Assembly: GCA_035296085.1 (NCBI GenBank)
Contig: DATHBP010000184.1
Span: 1-5,107 of the forward strand
Source of the DNA: DATHBP01 sp035296085
GTDB taxonomy: Bacteria; Actinomycetota; Actinomycetes; Propionibacteriales; Nocardioidaceae
Direction: 5' to 3'
Length of the DNA: 5,107 nt
Translations under genes and position numbers: made by a program
Shown here: one piece after another, positions 1 through 5,107 of the stretch
Numbering within the stretch: the first letter of the stretch is position 1
Layout: the number at the start of each line of letters is the position of its first letter
Notes under the pieces: model-generated
Told to the model about the DNA's origin: nothing
The model's input: the letters and a program-made list of their open reading frames with translations, nothing else
Databases searched by the model: none

Positions 1-76
1 GAGCTCGGCGACTGACCCGCTCCACGGCTGGCGTCGCGCCGCCGGCCCGCAGGGGGAACTGCCCGGTTGTGTGGGT

Positions 77-122
77 AGTTGCCCACTGCGCGCAGCGGAT
101 CCGCCTAGCGAAGTGGGCAACT
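77..122. promoter_or_regulatory. 46-bp compound palindrome, probable operator upstream of the iclR-type gene
   Basis: The outer arms AGTTGCCCACT (77-87) and AGTGGGCAACT (112-122) are perfect 11-base inverted repeats. The centre GCGGATCCGC (95-104) is itself a perfect palindrome on exactly the same axis (between 99 and 100), and 89-91 also pairs with 108-110. In total 19 of 23 symmetric pairs match. Such extended symmetry in non-coding DNA suggests a site for a dimeric or tetrameric regulator; the adjacent IclR-family protein is the natural candidate, by inference only. If transcribed it could instead form a long stem. No function is proven by the sequence. Confidence 0.5.
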
Positions 123-176
123 GGCTAGACAAGGGACCACAACACCGTCAGCCGAGGAGCCGGCCGACTGACCCGC

Positions 177-201
177 CACCTTCCGGTCGTACCGGAAGGT
201 G
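177..201. promoter_or_regulatory. 25-bp inverted repeat just upstream of the iclR-type start, probable autoregulatory operator
   Basis: The arms CACCTTCCGGT (177-187) and ACCGGAAGGTG (191-201) are perfect inverted complements separated by only CGT. The repeat ends 15 bases before the ATG at 217 and spans the place where the -35 region of a promoter with a -10 at 205-210 would lie. IclR-family regulators commonly bind short palindromes of about 13-17 bp in their own promoters; E. coli IclR recognises a TGGAAAT-N-ATTTCCA type site. The TTCC/GGAA ends here are reminiscent of that. Autorepression is an inference. An mRNA hairpin is the alternative if transcription starts further upstream. Confidence 0.55.
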
Positions 202-204
202 CAC

Positions 205-210
205 TAGCGT
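205..210 (+). promoter_or_regulatory. Candidate -10 element for a leaderless iclR-type transcript
   Basis: TAGCGT fits the actinobacterial TAnnnT -10 pattern and ends six bases before the ATG at 217, so transcription would begin at or very near the start codon. No Shine-Dalgarno sequence lies at a normal distance from that ATG: the nearest purine run, GGAAGG (194-199), is about 17 bases away. That is consistent with leaderless initiation. The -35 position (about 181-187) has no clear consensus and lies inside the inverted repeat. This is a weak motif call. Confidence 0.35.
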
Positions 211-216
211 CTCGCC

Positions 217-1026
217 ATGAGCAACCGGCGGACCGCTGCGAGCGCGCCCGCCGCCACCGTCCAGTCGGTCGACCGGGCGATCAGTGTGCTCGAGATCCTG
301 GCGCATTCCGGCGAGGCGGGCGTCACCGAGCTGGCCGGCAAGCTCGGTGTCCACAAGTCGACAGCATTTCGGCTCGTGTCGTCGCTGGAGAACCGCGGCC
401 TCGTCGAACAGCACCTCGAACGCGGCAAGTACCGGCTCGGCATGGGCATCTTGCACCTGGCGGGGGCGACGACGGCCAGCCTCGACCTCGTCCAGGAGGC
501 GCGGCCACCGTGCCGGGCACTGGCCGCCGAGACCAAGGAGACCGTCAACCTCGCCGTGCTGTCGGACGGCTCAGCGCTCTATCTCGACCAGGTGGCCGGC
601 TCGTCCACGCTGCAACCTCGCAACTGGATAGGCCAGCGCATCCCCCTGCATGCCACCTCGAACGGCAAGGTCTTGTTGTCGGGGCTCTCCAACGAGCTGA
701 TCAAGGAGATGGTCGGTCACAGCCCGCTCGCCTACACCCCCCGGACGATCACCACGCCCAAGGCCCTGCTGGCCGCCGTCGAAGAGGTACGCGCCAGGGG
801 GCATGCTGTCGCCATCGACGAGTACGAGGTAGGACTCACCGCTATCGCAGCCCCCGTCCGCAACCAGCAGGGCGCGGTAGTCGCGTCGGTGTCGGTGTCC
901 GGCTCGACGCTACGAATTGGCCCGGAGCGCGTGGCAGCCATCATCGCGGACACCGTGCGCACCGGCGCTGCCATCTCCCGCCGCCTCGGATGGCGGTCCG
1001 ATAACGATGCCGAGGCCGGCCCTTGA
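217..1026 (+). CDS. IclR-family transcriptional regulator
   Basis: A 269-residue protein of normal IclR-family length. Residues about 14-77 form the N-terminal winged helix-turn-helix: QSVDRAISVLEIL opens it, the recognition helix lies around V45-N59 (VHKSTAFRLVSSLENRG), and a basic wing carries GKYRLG (70-75). Residues about 90-257 form the effector-binding domain, with LHATSNGKVLLS (144-155) and DEYEVGLTAIAAPV (201-214). The position before I210, often Cys in the family, is Ala209. Family members are usually repressors or activators of catabolic operons and respond to small molecules. Placed directly before choline-oxidation and betaine-transport genes, it probably controls them and itself through the palindromes at 77-122 and 177-201; the ligand cannot be read from sequence. 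ATG 217 is chosen because it places the DNA-binding domain normally, though it lacks a nearby ribosome binding site. The family call is very secure and the target is inferred. Confidence 0.93.
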   Translation: MSNRRTAASAPAATVQSVDRAISVLEILAHSGEAGVTELAGKLGVHKSTAFRLVSSLENRGLVEQHLERGKYRLGMGILHLAGATTASLDLVQEARPPCRALAAETKETVNLAVLSDGSALYLDQVAGSSTLQPRNWIGQRIPLHATSNGKVLLSGLSNELIKEMVGHSPLAYTPRTITTPKALLAAVEEVRARGHAVAIDEYEVGLTAIAAPVRNQQGAVVASVSVSGSTLRIGPERVAAIIADTVRTGAAISRRLGWRSDNDAEAGP

Positions 1027-1040
1027 CGCTCCGGCCGGCC
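1014..1040 (+). terminator. GC-only stem-loop straddling the iclR-type stop codon, possible weak terminator or attenuator
   Basis: GGCCGGCC (1014-1021) and GGCCGGCC (1033-1040) are self-complementary octamers able to pair into a perfect 8-bp stem with an 11-base loop that contains the stop codon TGA (1024-1026). No run of T follows, so it is not a classical intrinsic terminator. Tail-less hairpins have been proposed to act in actinobacteria. It may reduce read-through from the regulator gene into the enzyme genes or stabilise an mRNA end. Chance occurrence in GC-rich DNA cannot be excluded. Confidence 0.35.
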
Positions 1041-1051
1041 GCGGACATGCT

Positions 1052-1114
1052 GTTGCGCGCTGTACGCATTCGTTGCGAGTGGTGCAACGCTGCCCCGTGC
1101 GGTGCGCCGGCAAC
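1052..1114. promoter_or_regulatory. Repeated GTTGC/GCAAC half-sites between the regulator and enzyme genes
   Basis: The 102-base gap carries GTTGCG at 1052-1057 and again at 1072-1077, twenty bases (about two helical turns) apart. The inverse GCAAC follows at 1084-1088 and 1110-1114. The middle pair forms a 6+6-bp dyad, CGTTGCGAGTGGTGCAACG (1071-1089). The same GTTGC and GCAAC cores sit in the outer arms of the 77-122 palindrome (78-82 and 117-121), which suggests one regulator might read both regions. No convincing -10/-35 pair was found here, so a separate promoter for the enzyme genes is possible but not shown. Confidence 0.35.
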
Positions 1115-1128
1115 GACCGGGGAGGGAC

Positions 1129-2634
1129 ATGCCTGAGCTCTTCATCGGCGGCACCTGGCGAGACGCCCGCTCGGGCGCCACCCGCGACATCCACTGCCCC
1201 GCCGACGCGCGACTGATCGCCACGGTGTCCGAAGGCGCCGAGGACGACGCGCTTGCCGCGGTCGCCGCAGCGCGCGCCGCGTTCGACGACGGTGACTGGC
1301 CCCGCACACCGGCGCCGACCCGGGCCGCACTGCTCCACCGGGTGGCCGACCTGCTGGAGGCCAACAAAGGCGAGGTCGCCCGAGCCGAGTCGCTCGACAC
1401 CGGCAAACGGCTTGTCGAGGGCGAGTACGACGTCGACGACGTGGTCTCGGTCTTTCGGCACTTCGCCGGGGTTGCCGGCGACAACGCGGGCCGCGTCGTC
1501 GATCCGGGTCGCGCCGATGTCGTGAGCCGGATCGTCCGCGAGCCGGTCGGTGTCTGCTCCCTCATCACGCCGTGGAACTACCCGCTGCTGCAGACAGCGT
1601 GGAAGGTCGCACCCGCACTGGCCGCCGGCAACACGTTCGTCCTCAAACCCAGCGAGCTCACCCCGTCGACCGCCATCCTGTTGCTCGGTTACCTGGACAA
1701 GGCCGGGCTCCCGCCGGGGGTTGCCAACCTCGTGCTGGGCGCAGGAGCCGCAGTCGGTCCTCCGCTCACCTCGGCACCGGAGGTCGACCTTGTCTCCTTC
1801 ACCGGCGGCCTGCACACCGGCCGGCAGGTGATGGCCGCCGCGGCAGCGACGGTGAAACGCGTGGCTCTCGAGCTGGGTGGCAAGAACCCCAACCTCGTCT
1901 TCGCCGACGCCGACCGTGAGGCCGCGCTCGACTTCGCCCTGACCGCCGTCTTTCTGCATTCCGGCCAGGTGTGCTCGGCTGGCGCGCGGCTGGTCCTCGA
2001 GGAGTCCATCCACGACGAGTTCGTCGACGAGCTGGTCGAGCGGGCGCAGCAGATCCGGCTCGGCGGCCCGTTCGACGAGCAGGCCGAGGCTGGTCCGCTG
2101 ATCTCGGCGGCGCACCGCGACAAGGTCGAGGCGTACGTCGCGGCCGGCATCGCCGAAGGCGCGACCCTGCGCTGCGGTGGCCGTCGCCCCGACCAGCCGG
2201 CGCTTGCCGACGGCTTCTACTACCTGCCCACCATCCTCGACGACTGCCGCCCCGGCATGAGCGTGGTGACCGACGAGTCGTTCGGACCCGTCCTCACGGT
2301 CGAGACGTTCACCGGCGAGGACGACGCCGTTCGTACGGCCAACGACAGCATCTACGGGCTCGCCGGCGCGGTGTGGACGGCCGACGGCGGAAAGGCGGAA
2401 CGCGTCGCCGGCCGGATGCGCATGGGCACGGTATGGATCAACGACTACCACCCCTACGTGCCGCAGGCCGAATGGGGCGGCTACAAGCAGTCCGGCATCG
2501 GCCGTGAGCTGGGGCGGGCGGGCCTGGAGGAGTACCAGGAGACCAAGCACATCTGGCACAACGTACGCCCGCAGCCGTCCCGCTGGTTCGCACCGCTTAC
2601 GCCCGACGACAGCCCCGACGACAGCGAGGTGTGA
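1129..2634 (+). CDS. betB: Betaine-aldehyde dehydrogenase (GbsA/BetB type, NAD-dependent aldehyde dehydrogenase)
   Basis: This cytoplasmic enzyme should oxidise betaine aldehyde to glycine betaine, the second step of choline oxidation. The 501-residue product has the full aldehyde dehydrogenase set: oxyanion Asn150 in TPWNYPL, KPSE (Lys173, Glu176, the latter typical of NAD binding), FTGG (224-227), general base Glu248 in LELGGKNPN, catalytic Cys282 in GQVCSAG, and ESFGPV (383-388). WINDYHPYVPQAEWGGYKQSGIG (436-458) and the general alignment recall Bacillus subtilis GbsA more than generic aldehyde dehydrogenases. ATG 1129 is preferred because GGGGAGGG (1119-1126) lies just upstream and the protein then begins at the usual family position. 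An in-frame GTG at 1102 would add nine atypical residues. The C-terminus ends in a short acidic tail with a PDDS duplication. The stop overlaps or abuts the next start, so the two are translationally coupled. Another amino-aldehyde is a possible alternative substrate. Confidence 0.92.
   Translation: MPELFIGGTWRDARSGATRDIHCPADARLIATVSEGAEDDALAAVAAARAAFDDGDWPRTPAPTRAALLHRVADLLEANKGEVARAESLDTGKRLVEGEYDVDDVVSVFRHFAGVAGDNAGRVVDPGRADVVSRIVREPVGVCSLITPWNYPLLQTAWKVAPALAAGNTFVLKPSELTPSTAILLLGYLDKAGLPPGVANLVLGAGAAVGPPLTSAPEVDLVSFTGGLHTGRQVMAAAAATVKRVALELGGKNPNLVFADADREAALDFALTAVFLHSGQVCSAGARLVLEESIHDEFVDELVERAQQIRLGGPFDEQAEAGPLISAAHRDKVEAYVAAGIAEGATLRCGGRRPDQPALADGFYYLPTILDDCRPGMSVVTDESFGPVLTVETFTGEDDAVRTANDSIYGLAGAVWTADGGKAERVAGRMRMGTVWINDYHPYVPQAEWGGYKQSGIGRELGRAGLEEYQETKHIWHNVRPQPSRWFAPLTPDDSPDDSEV
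2602..2625 (+). repeat. Exact 12-bp tandem duplication at the 3' end of the aldehyde dehydrogenase gene
   Basis: CCCGACGACAGC occurs twice back to back (2602-2613 and 2614-2625), in frame, and encodes PDDS-PDDS within the acidic C-terminal tail. Identical codon use in both copies points to a recent slippage-type duplication. It lies beyond the catalytic fold, so an effect on activity is unlikely. Confidence 0.8.
2626..2631 (+). promoter_or_regulatory. Ribosome binding site deciding the betA start
   Basis: GAGGTG is a strong match to the anti-Shine-Dalgarno sequence and lies inside the last codons of the aldehyde dehydrogenase gene. It is five bases from GTG 2637 but overlaps GTG 2631, which favours 2637 as the main start. 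Terminating ribosomes at TGA 2632-2634 would sit on it, consistent with translational coupling. Confidence 0.55.
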
Positions 2635-2636
2635 CG

Positions 2637-4340
2637 GTGGCGGCCAAGCGCTACGACGTCGTCATCGTCGGTGGTGGCTCGGCCGGTTGCGTCCTGGCGA
2701 ACCGCCTGTCCACCAGCCCTACCACCTCGGTGCTGGTCCTGGAGGCCGGGCGGTCCGACTTCCGGATGGACCCGTTCATCCACATGCCGGCGGCACTGCC
2801 GTTCCCGATCGGCAGCCGGCTCTACGACTGGCGCTACAACTCCGAGCCCGAGCCGTACATGGGCGGGCGTCGGATCTACCACGCGCGGGGCAAGGTGCTC
2901 GGCGGGTCAAGCAGCATCAACGGGATGATCTTCCAGCGCGGCAACCCGCTGGACTACGAACGCTGGGCCGCCGAGCCGGGCATGAAGGAGTGGGACTACG
3001 CCCACTGCCTGCCCTACTTCAAGCGCATGGAGACCTGCCTGGCCGGTGCCGACGCCTGGCGCGGCGGCAGCGGTCCTCTGGTGCTCGAGCGCGGCCCAGC
3101 CAACAACCCGCTCTTCGGCGCCTTCTTCGAAGCGGTCCAGCAGGCGGGCTACCCGCTGACCGACGACGTCAACGGCTACCGCCAAGAGGGCTTCGGCCCG
3201 TTCGACCGCAACGTTTACCGCGGCAGGCGGCTGAGCGCGTCACGGGCATACCTGCATCCGGTGCGCAGCCGCCCCAACCTGCACGTCGAGACCCTCGCCC
3301 GCGCGACCAAGATCCGCTGCCAGGGCGGCCGGGCTGTTGGGGTCGACTATGTCCGGGGCGGGCGGCTACAGCGCAGCGTCGACGCCGGGGAGGTGATCCT
3401 CTGCGGCGGGGCGATCAACACCCCGCAGCTGCTCCAGCTCTCTGGCATCGGTAGCGCCGACCACCTCCGCAGTCTCGGCATCGAAATGGTGGCTGACGTA
3501 CCCGGTGTGGGCGACAACCTGCAGGACCACCTCGAGGTCTATGTCCAGCACGCGAGCCACCAGCCCGTATCCATCGCACCCGGGCTGCGGTGGCGCCACC
3601 GACCCCGCATCGGCGCCGAGTGGCTGTTCCTGCGTACCGGTCTTGGTGCCACCAACCACTTCGAGGGTGGCGGTTTCGCCCGCAGCAACGACGACGTCGA
3701 CTACCCGAACCTGATGTTCCACTTCCTGCCGATAGCGATCCGCTACGACGGCTCACAGCCGGCTGGAGACCACGGTTATCAGGTGCACATCGGACCCATG
3801 TACTCAGACGCACGCGGGACCGTCACGATCACCTCGACAGACCCGGCGAAGCACCCGGCGCTGCGCTTCAACTACCTCTCGACTCAGCAGGACCGGCGCG
3901 AGTGGGTCGAGTGCATCCAGGTTGCCCGTCAAATCCTGTCGCAGCCGGCGTTCGCGCCGTTCAACGGTGGGGAGATCTCGCCCGGGCCCTCGGTCGAGAC
4001 CGACGCGCAGATCCTGGACTGGGTCGCCGGCGATGCGGAAACTGCGCTACACCCCTCGTGCACGGCGAAGATGGGCGTCGACGAGAGCTCGGTCATCGAT
4101 CCGAGCAGCATGGAGGTCCACGGCGTACGAGGCCTGCGCGTCGTCGACGCGTCCGCGATGCCGTTCGTAACGAACGGCAACATCTACGCCCCCGTGATGA
4201 TGCTGGCCGAGAAGGCTGCCGACCGGATCGCCGGGAACACCCCGCTCGAGCCGCTCGAGGTTCCGTTCTACCGGCATCGCGACGATACTCCGCTGTATCC
4301 GCCCGGTGATCCCCGCAACGGTAGGGAGAGCGTCGAATGA
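2637..4340 (+). CDS. betA: Choline dehydrogenase (BetA-type GMC flavoprotein oxidoreductase)
   Basis: This FAD enzyme should oxidise choline to betaine aldehyde, feeding the dehydrogenase encoded just upstream. The 567-residue length suits BetA (about 550-560). Visible in order: the FAD-binding motif VGGGSAG (11-17) with Glu36 at the strand 2 end; GMC signature 1 around GKVLGGSSSINGMIF (85-99); signature 2 GAINTPQLLQLSGIG (258-272); and the C-terminal HPSCTAKMG with catalytic His472, plus NGN with Asn515 as its partner, followed by MMLAEKAADRI. Ile94 occupies the position of the His that binds FAD covalently in Arthrobacter choline oxidase, so a dehydrogenase with non-covalent FAD is expected. 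No signal peptide or membrane helix is seen. GTG 2637 is preferred because GAGGTG (2626-2631) lies five bases upstream. GTG 2631 (569 residues, GTGA overlap with the previous stop) is an alternative with almost no spacing to that site. Other alcohols are possible substrates, but the neighbours favour choline. Confidence 0.92.
   Translation: MAAKRYDVVIVGGGSAGCVLANRLSTSPTTSVLVLEAGRSDFRMDPFIHMPAALPFPIGSRLYDWRYNSEPEPYMGGRRIYHARGKVLGGSSSINGMIFQRGNPLDYERWAAEPGMKEWDYAHCLPYFKRMETCLAGADAWRGGSGPLVLERGPANNPLFGAFFEAVQQAGYPLTDDVNGYRQEGFGPFDRNVYRGRRLSASRAYLHPVRSRPNLHVETLARATKIRCQGGRAVGVDYVRGGRLQRSVDAGEVILCGGAINTPQLLQLSGIGSADHLRSLGIEMVADVPGVGDNLQDHLEVYVQHASHQPVSIAPGLRWRHRPRIGAEWLFLRTGLGATNHFEGGGFARSNDDVDYPNLMFHFLPIAIRYDGSQPAGDHGYQVHIGPMYSDARGTVTITSTDPAKHPALRFNYLSTQQDRREWVECIQVARQILSQPAFAPFNGGEISPGPSVETDAQILDWVAGDAETALHPSCTAKMGVDESSVIDPSSMEVHGVRGLRVVDASAMPFVTNGNIYAPVMMLAEKAADRIAGNTPLEPLEVPFYRHRDDTPLYPPGDPRNGRESVE
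4159..4179. repeat. 21-bp perfect palindrome inside betA
   Basis: The 10-base arms TGCCGTTCGT (4159-4168) and ACGAACGGCA (4170-4179) are perfect inverted complements around a single A at 4169. They cover the codons for the conserved M-P-F-V-T-N-G-N segment at the active site. The centre (GTTCGTAAC) loosely resembles the centre of the 177-201 repeat (GGTCGTACC). It may be an accident of codon choice or an intragenic binding site. Confidence 0.4.
4324..4328 (+). promoter_or_regulatory. Ribosome binding site for the ABC ATPase gene
   Basis: GGGAG lies eight bases before ATG 4337 and within the last codons of betA. With the ATGA overlap between the betA stop and this start, it supports coupled translation of the transporter gene with the enzymes. 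Confidence 0.6.
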
Positions 4341-5107
4341 GCTCAATCGCTGAACATCAGGCGACGACCCGCTCCACCGACCCGTCCGGCCGGTCCAACG
4401 GAGCGACCGCCGCGCTCTCCGTCCGCGACCTGTGGAAGGTGTTCGGGCCCAACGCCGAGCGCATCGTCGGCAGCCCCGACGCGAACCTGCCCAGGCCAGA
4501 GCTGCTCGCCAAGACCGGGTGCACTGCGGCGGTCAAAGAGGTGTCGTTCGACGTTGCGCCCGGCGAGGTGTTCGTCGTCATGGGACTGTCCGGGTCGGGC
4601 AAGTCCACGCTCGTACGCTGCCTGACCCGGCTCATCGAGCCGACCGCCGGCGAGGTGCTGCTCGACGGCGAGGACGTGCGCACCATGTCGGAAACCCGGC
4701 TCCGCGAGCTGCGGCGCACCCACGTGTCGATGGTGTTCCAGCACTTCGGGCTGCTGCCGCACCGCCAGGTGATCGACAACGTGGCGTACGGCCTGGAGAT
4801 CCGCGGCGTCAAAAAGGCGGAACGCCACGCCAAAGCACAGGAGATGATCGACCTGGTCGGGCTCGCCGGCAACGAGCGCTCCTATCCCGACCAGCTCTCC
4901 GGTGGAATGCAGCAGCGCGTCGGCCTCGCCCGAGCGCTGGCGGTCGACCCGACCGTAATGCTCTTCGACGAGCCGTTCTCCGCGCTCGACCCGCTGATCC
5001 GCCGCGACATGCAAAAGGAGGTCATCCGGCTCCACCACGAGGTGGGCAAGACGATGATCTTCATCACCCACGACCTGCAGGAGGCGCTCAAGCTCGGCGA
5101 CCGGATC
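4337..5107 (+). CDS. proV: Glycine betaine/proline-type ABC transporter ATP-binding protein, 5' part (ProV/OpuAA type)
   Basis: The window holds the first 257 codons and the gene runs off the right edge without a stop. The product is the cytoplasmic ATPase of a quaternary-amine importer. Motifs in order: Walker A GLSGSGKS (83-90), Q-loop Gln135 in VFQHFGLLPH, ABC signature LSGGMQQR (187-194), Walker B VMLFDE (207-212), D-loop SALD (215-218) and switch His245 in ITHD. The stretch before Walker A (LWKVFGPN, LLAKTG, AVKEVSF) and IRRDMQKEV after the D-loop are typical of ProV/OpuAA rather than other ABC ATPases. About 27 polar residues (Ser/Thr-rich) precede the conserved region. ProV-type proteins usually reach about 400 residues with CBS domains at the C-terminus, which would lie outside the window. 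ATG 4337 overlaps the betA stop (ATGA) and has a good ribosome binding site, placing it in the same operon. Permease and binding-protein genes probably follow. Choline, betaine or another quaternary amine could be the substrate. Confidence 0.92.
   Translation, partial: MSSIAEHQATTRSTDPSGRSNGATAALSVRDLWKVFGPNAERIVGSPDANLPRPELLAKTGCTAAVKEVSFDVAPGEVFVVMGLSGSGKSTLVRCLTRLIEPTAGEVLLDGEDVRTMSETRLRELRRTHVSMVFQHFGLLPHRQVIDNVAYGLEIRGVKKAERHAKAQEMIDLVGLAGNERSYPDQLSGGMQQRVGLARALAVDPTVMLFDEPFSALDPLIRRDMQKEVIRLHHEVGKTMIFITHDLQEALKLGDRI

Noticed and set aside
1..15. Possible tail of an upstream plus-strand gene ending in TGA at 13-15
   Set aside because: Only four codons precede the stop, so no coding signal can be judged without sequence to the left.
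1102..1128. GTG 1102 as the start of the aldehyde dehydrogenase
   Set aside because: It would add MRRQRPGRD, which is unlike the family N-terminus, whereas ATG 1129 has a strong purine-rich binding site immediately upstream.
1027..1128. Promoter with clear -10 and -35 boxes for the enzyme genes
   Set aside because: No convincing TAnnnT with a suitable -35 was found; the enzymes may be read from the regulator promoter or from a weak promoter I cannot recognise.
732..1568. Minus-strand frame of 278 codons spanning the regulator end and the enzyme start
   Set aside because: Low-complexity Ser/Arg/Ala/Thr-rich translation without a domain, opposite two well-supported genes; a compositional shadow.
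910..2559. Long open frame (549 codons) on the minus strand opposite the aldehyde dehydrogenase gene
   Set aside because: It lies antisense to a gene with complete family motifs, its translation shows no recognisable domain, and long antisense frames are expected in DNA with high G/C at third codon positions.
2637..4340. Choline oxidase (single-enzyme, oxygen-using) identity for the GMC protein
   Set aside because: The covalent-FAD His is replaced by Ile, the C-terminal half (ISPG, HPSCTAKMG, MMLAEKAADRI) is BetA-like, and a dedicated aldehyde dehydrogenase is adjacent.
4343..5071. Minus-strand frame of 242 codons opposite the ABC ATPase gene
   Set aside because: The plus strand here encodes all ABC ATPase motifs in order; the reverse translation has no recognisable features.

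Overview
The window comes from a high-GC bacterium, most likely an actinomycete (Actinomycetota). That assignment is inferred from strong G/C preference at third codon positions, GTG starts, tightly overlapping genes and an apparently leaderless regulator. No ribosomal or other taxonomic marker is present, so the genus is not called. All genes read left to right. The visible DNA encodes a route from choline to glycine betaine together with the start of a transporter for such compounds.

Layout: bases 1-216 are non-coding and unusually rich in dyad symmetry, with a 46-bp compound palindrome (77-122) and a perfect 11+11-bp inverted repeat (177-201) that ends 15 bases before the first gene. Next come an IclR-family regulator (217-1026) and a 102-base gap holding a GC-only hairpin and GTTGC/GCAAC repeats. 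Then follow a GbsA/BetB-type betaine-aldehyde dehydrogenase (1129-2634), a BetA-type choline dehydrogenase of the GMC flavoprotein family (about 2637-4340), and the first 257 codons of a ProV/OpuAA-type glycine betaine/proline ABC transporter ATPase (4337 to past the right edge). The last three genes abut or overlap and almost certainly form one transcription unit.

How it works together (inference from families): the ABC system imports choline or betaine, BetA oxidises choline to betaine aldehyde, and the aldehyde dehydrogenase oxidises that to glycine betaine. The product serves as an osmoprotectant or feeds demethylation. The IclR protein is the obvious candidate regulator, taking the place that BetI (TetR family) has in enterobacteria and GbsR in Bacillus. 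The enzymes are recognisable and not new. The less usual content is the regulator type and the dense palindromic architecture of the two non-coding stretches. I found no RNA gene, mobile element or CRISPR array.
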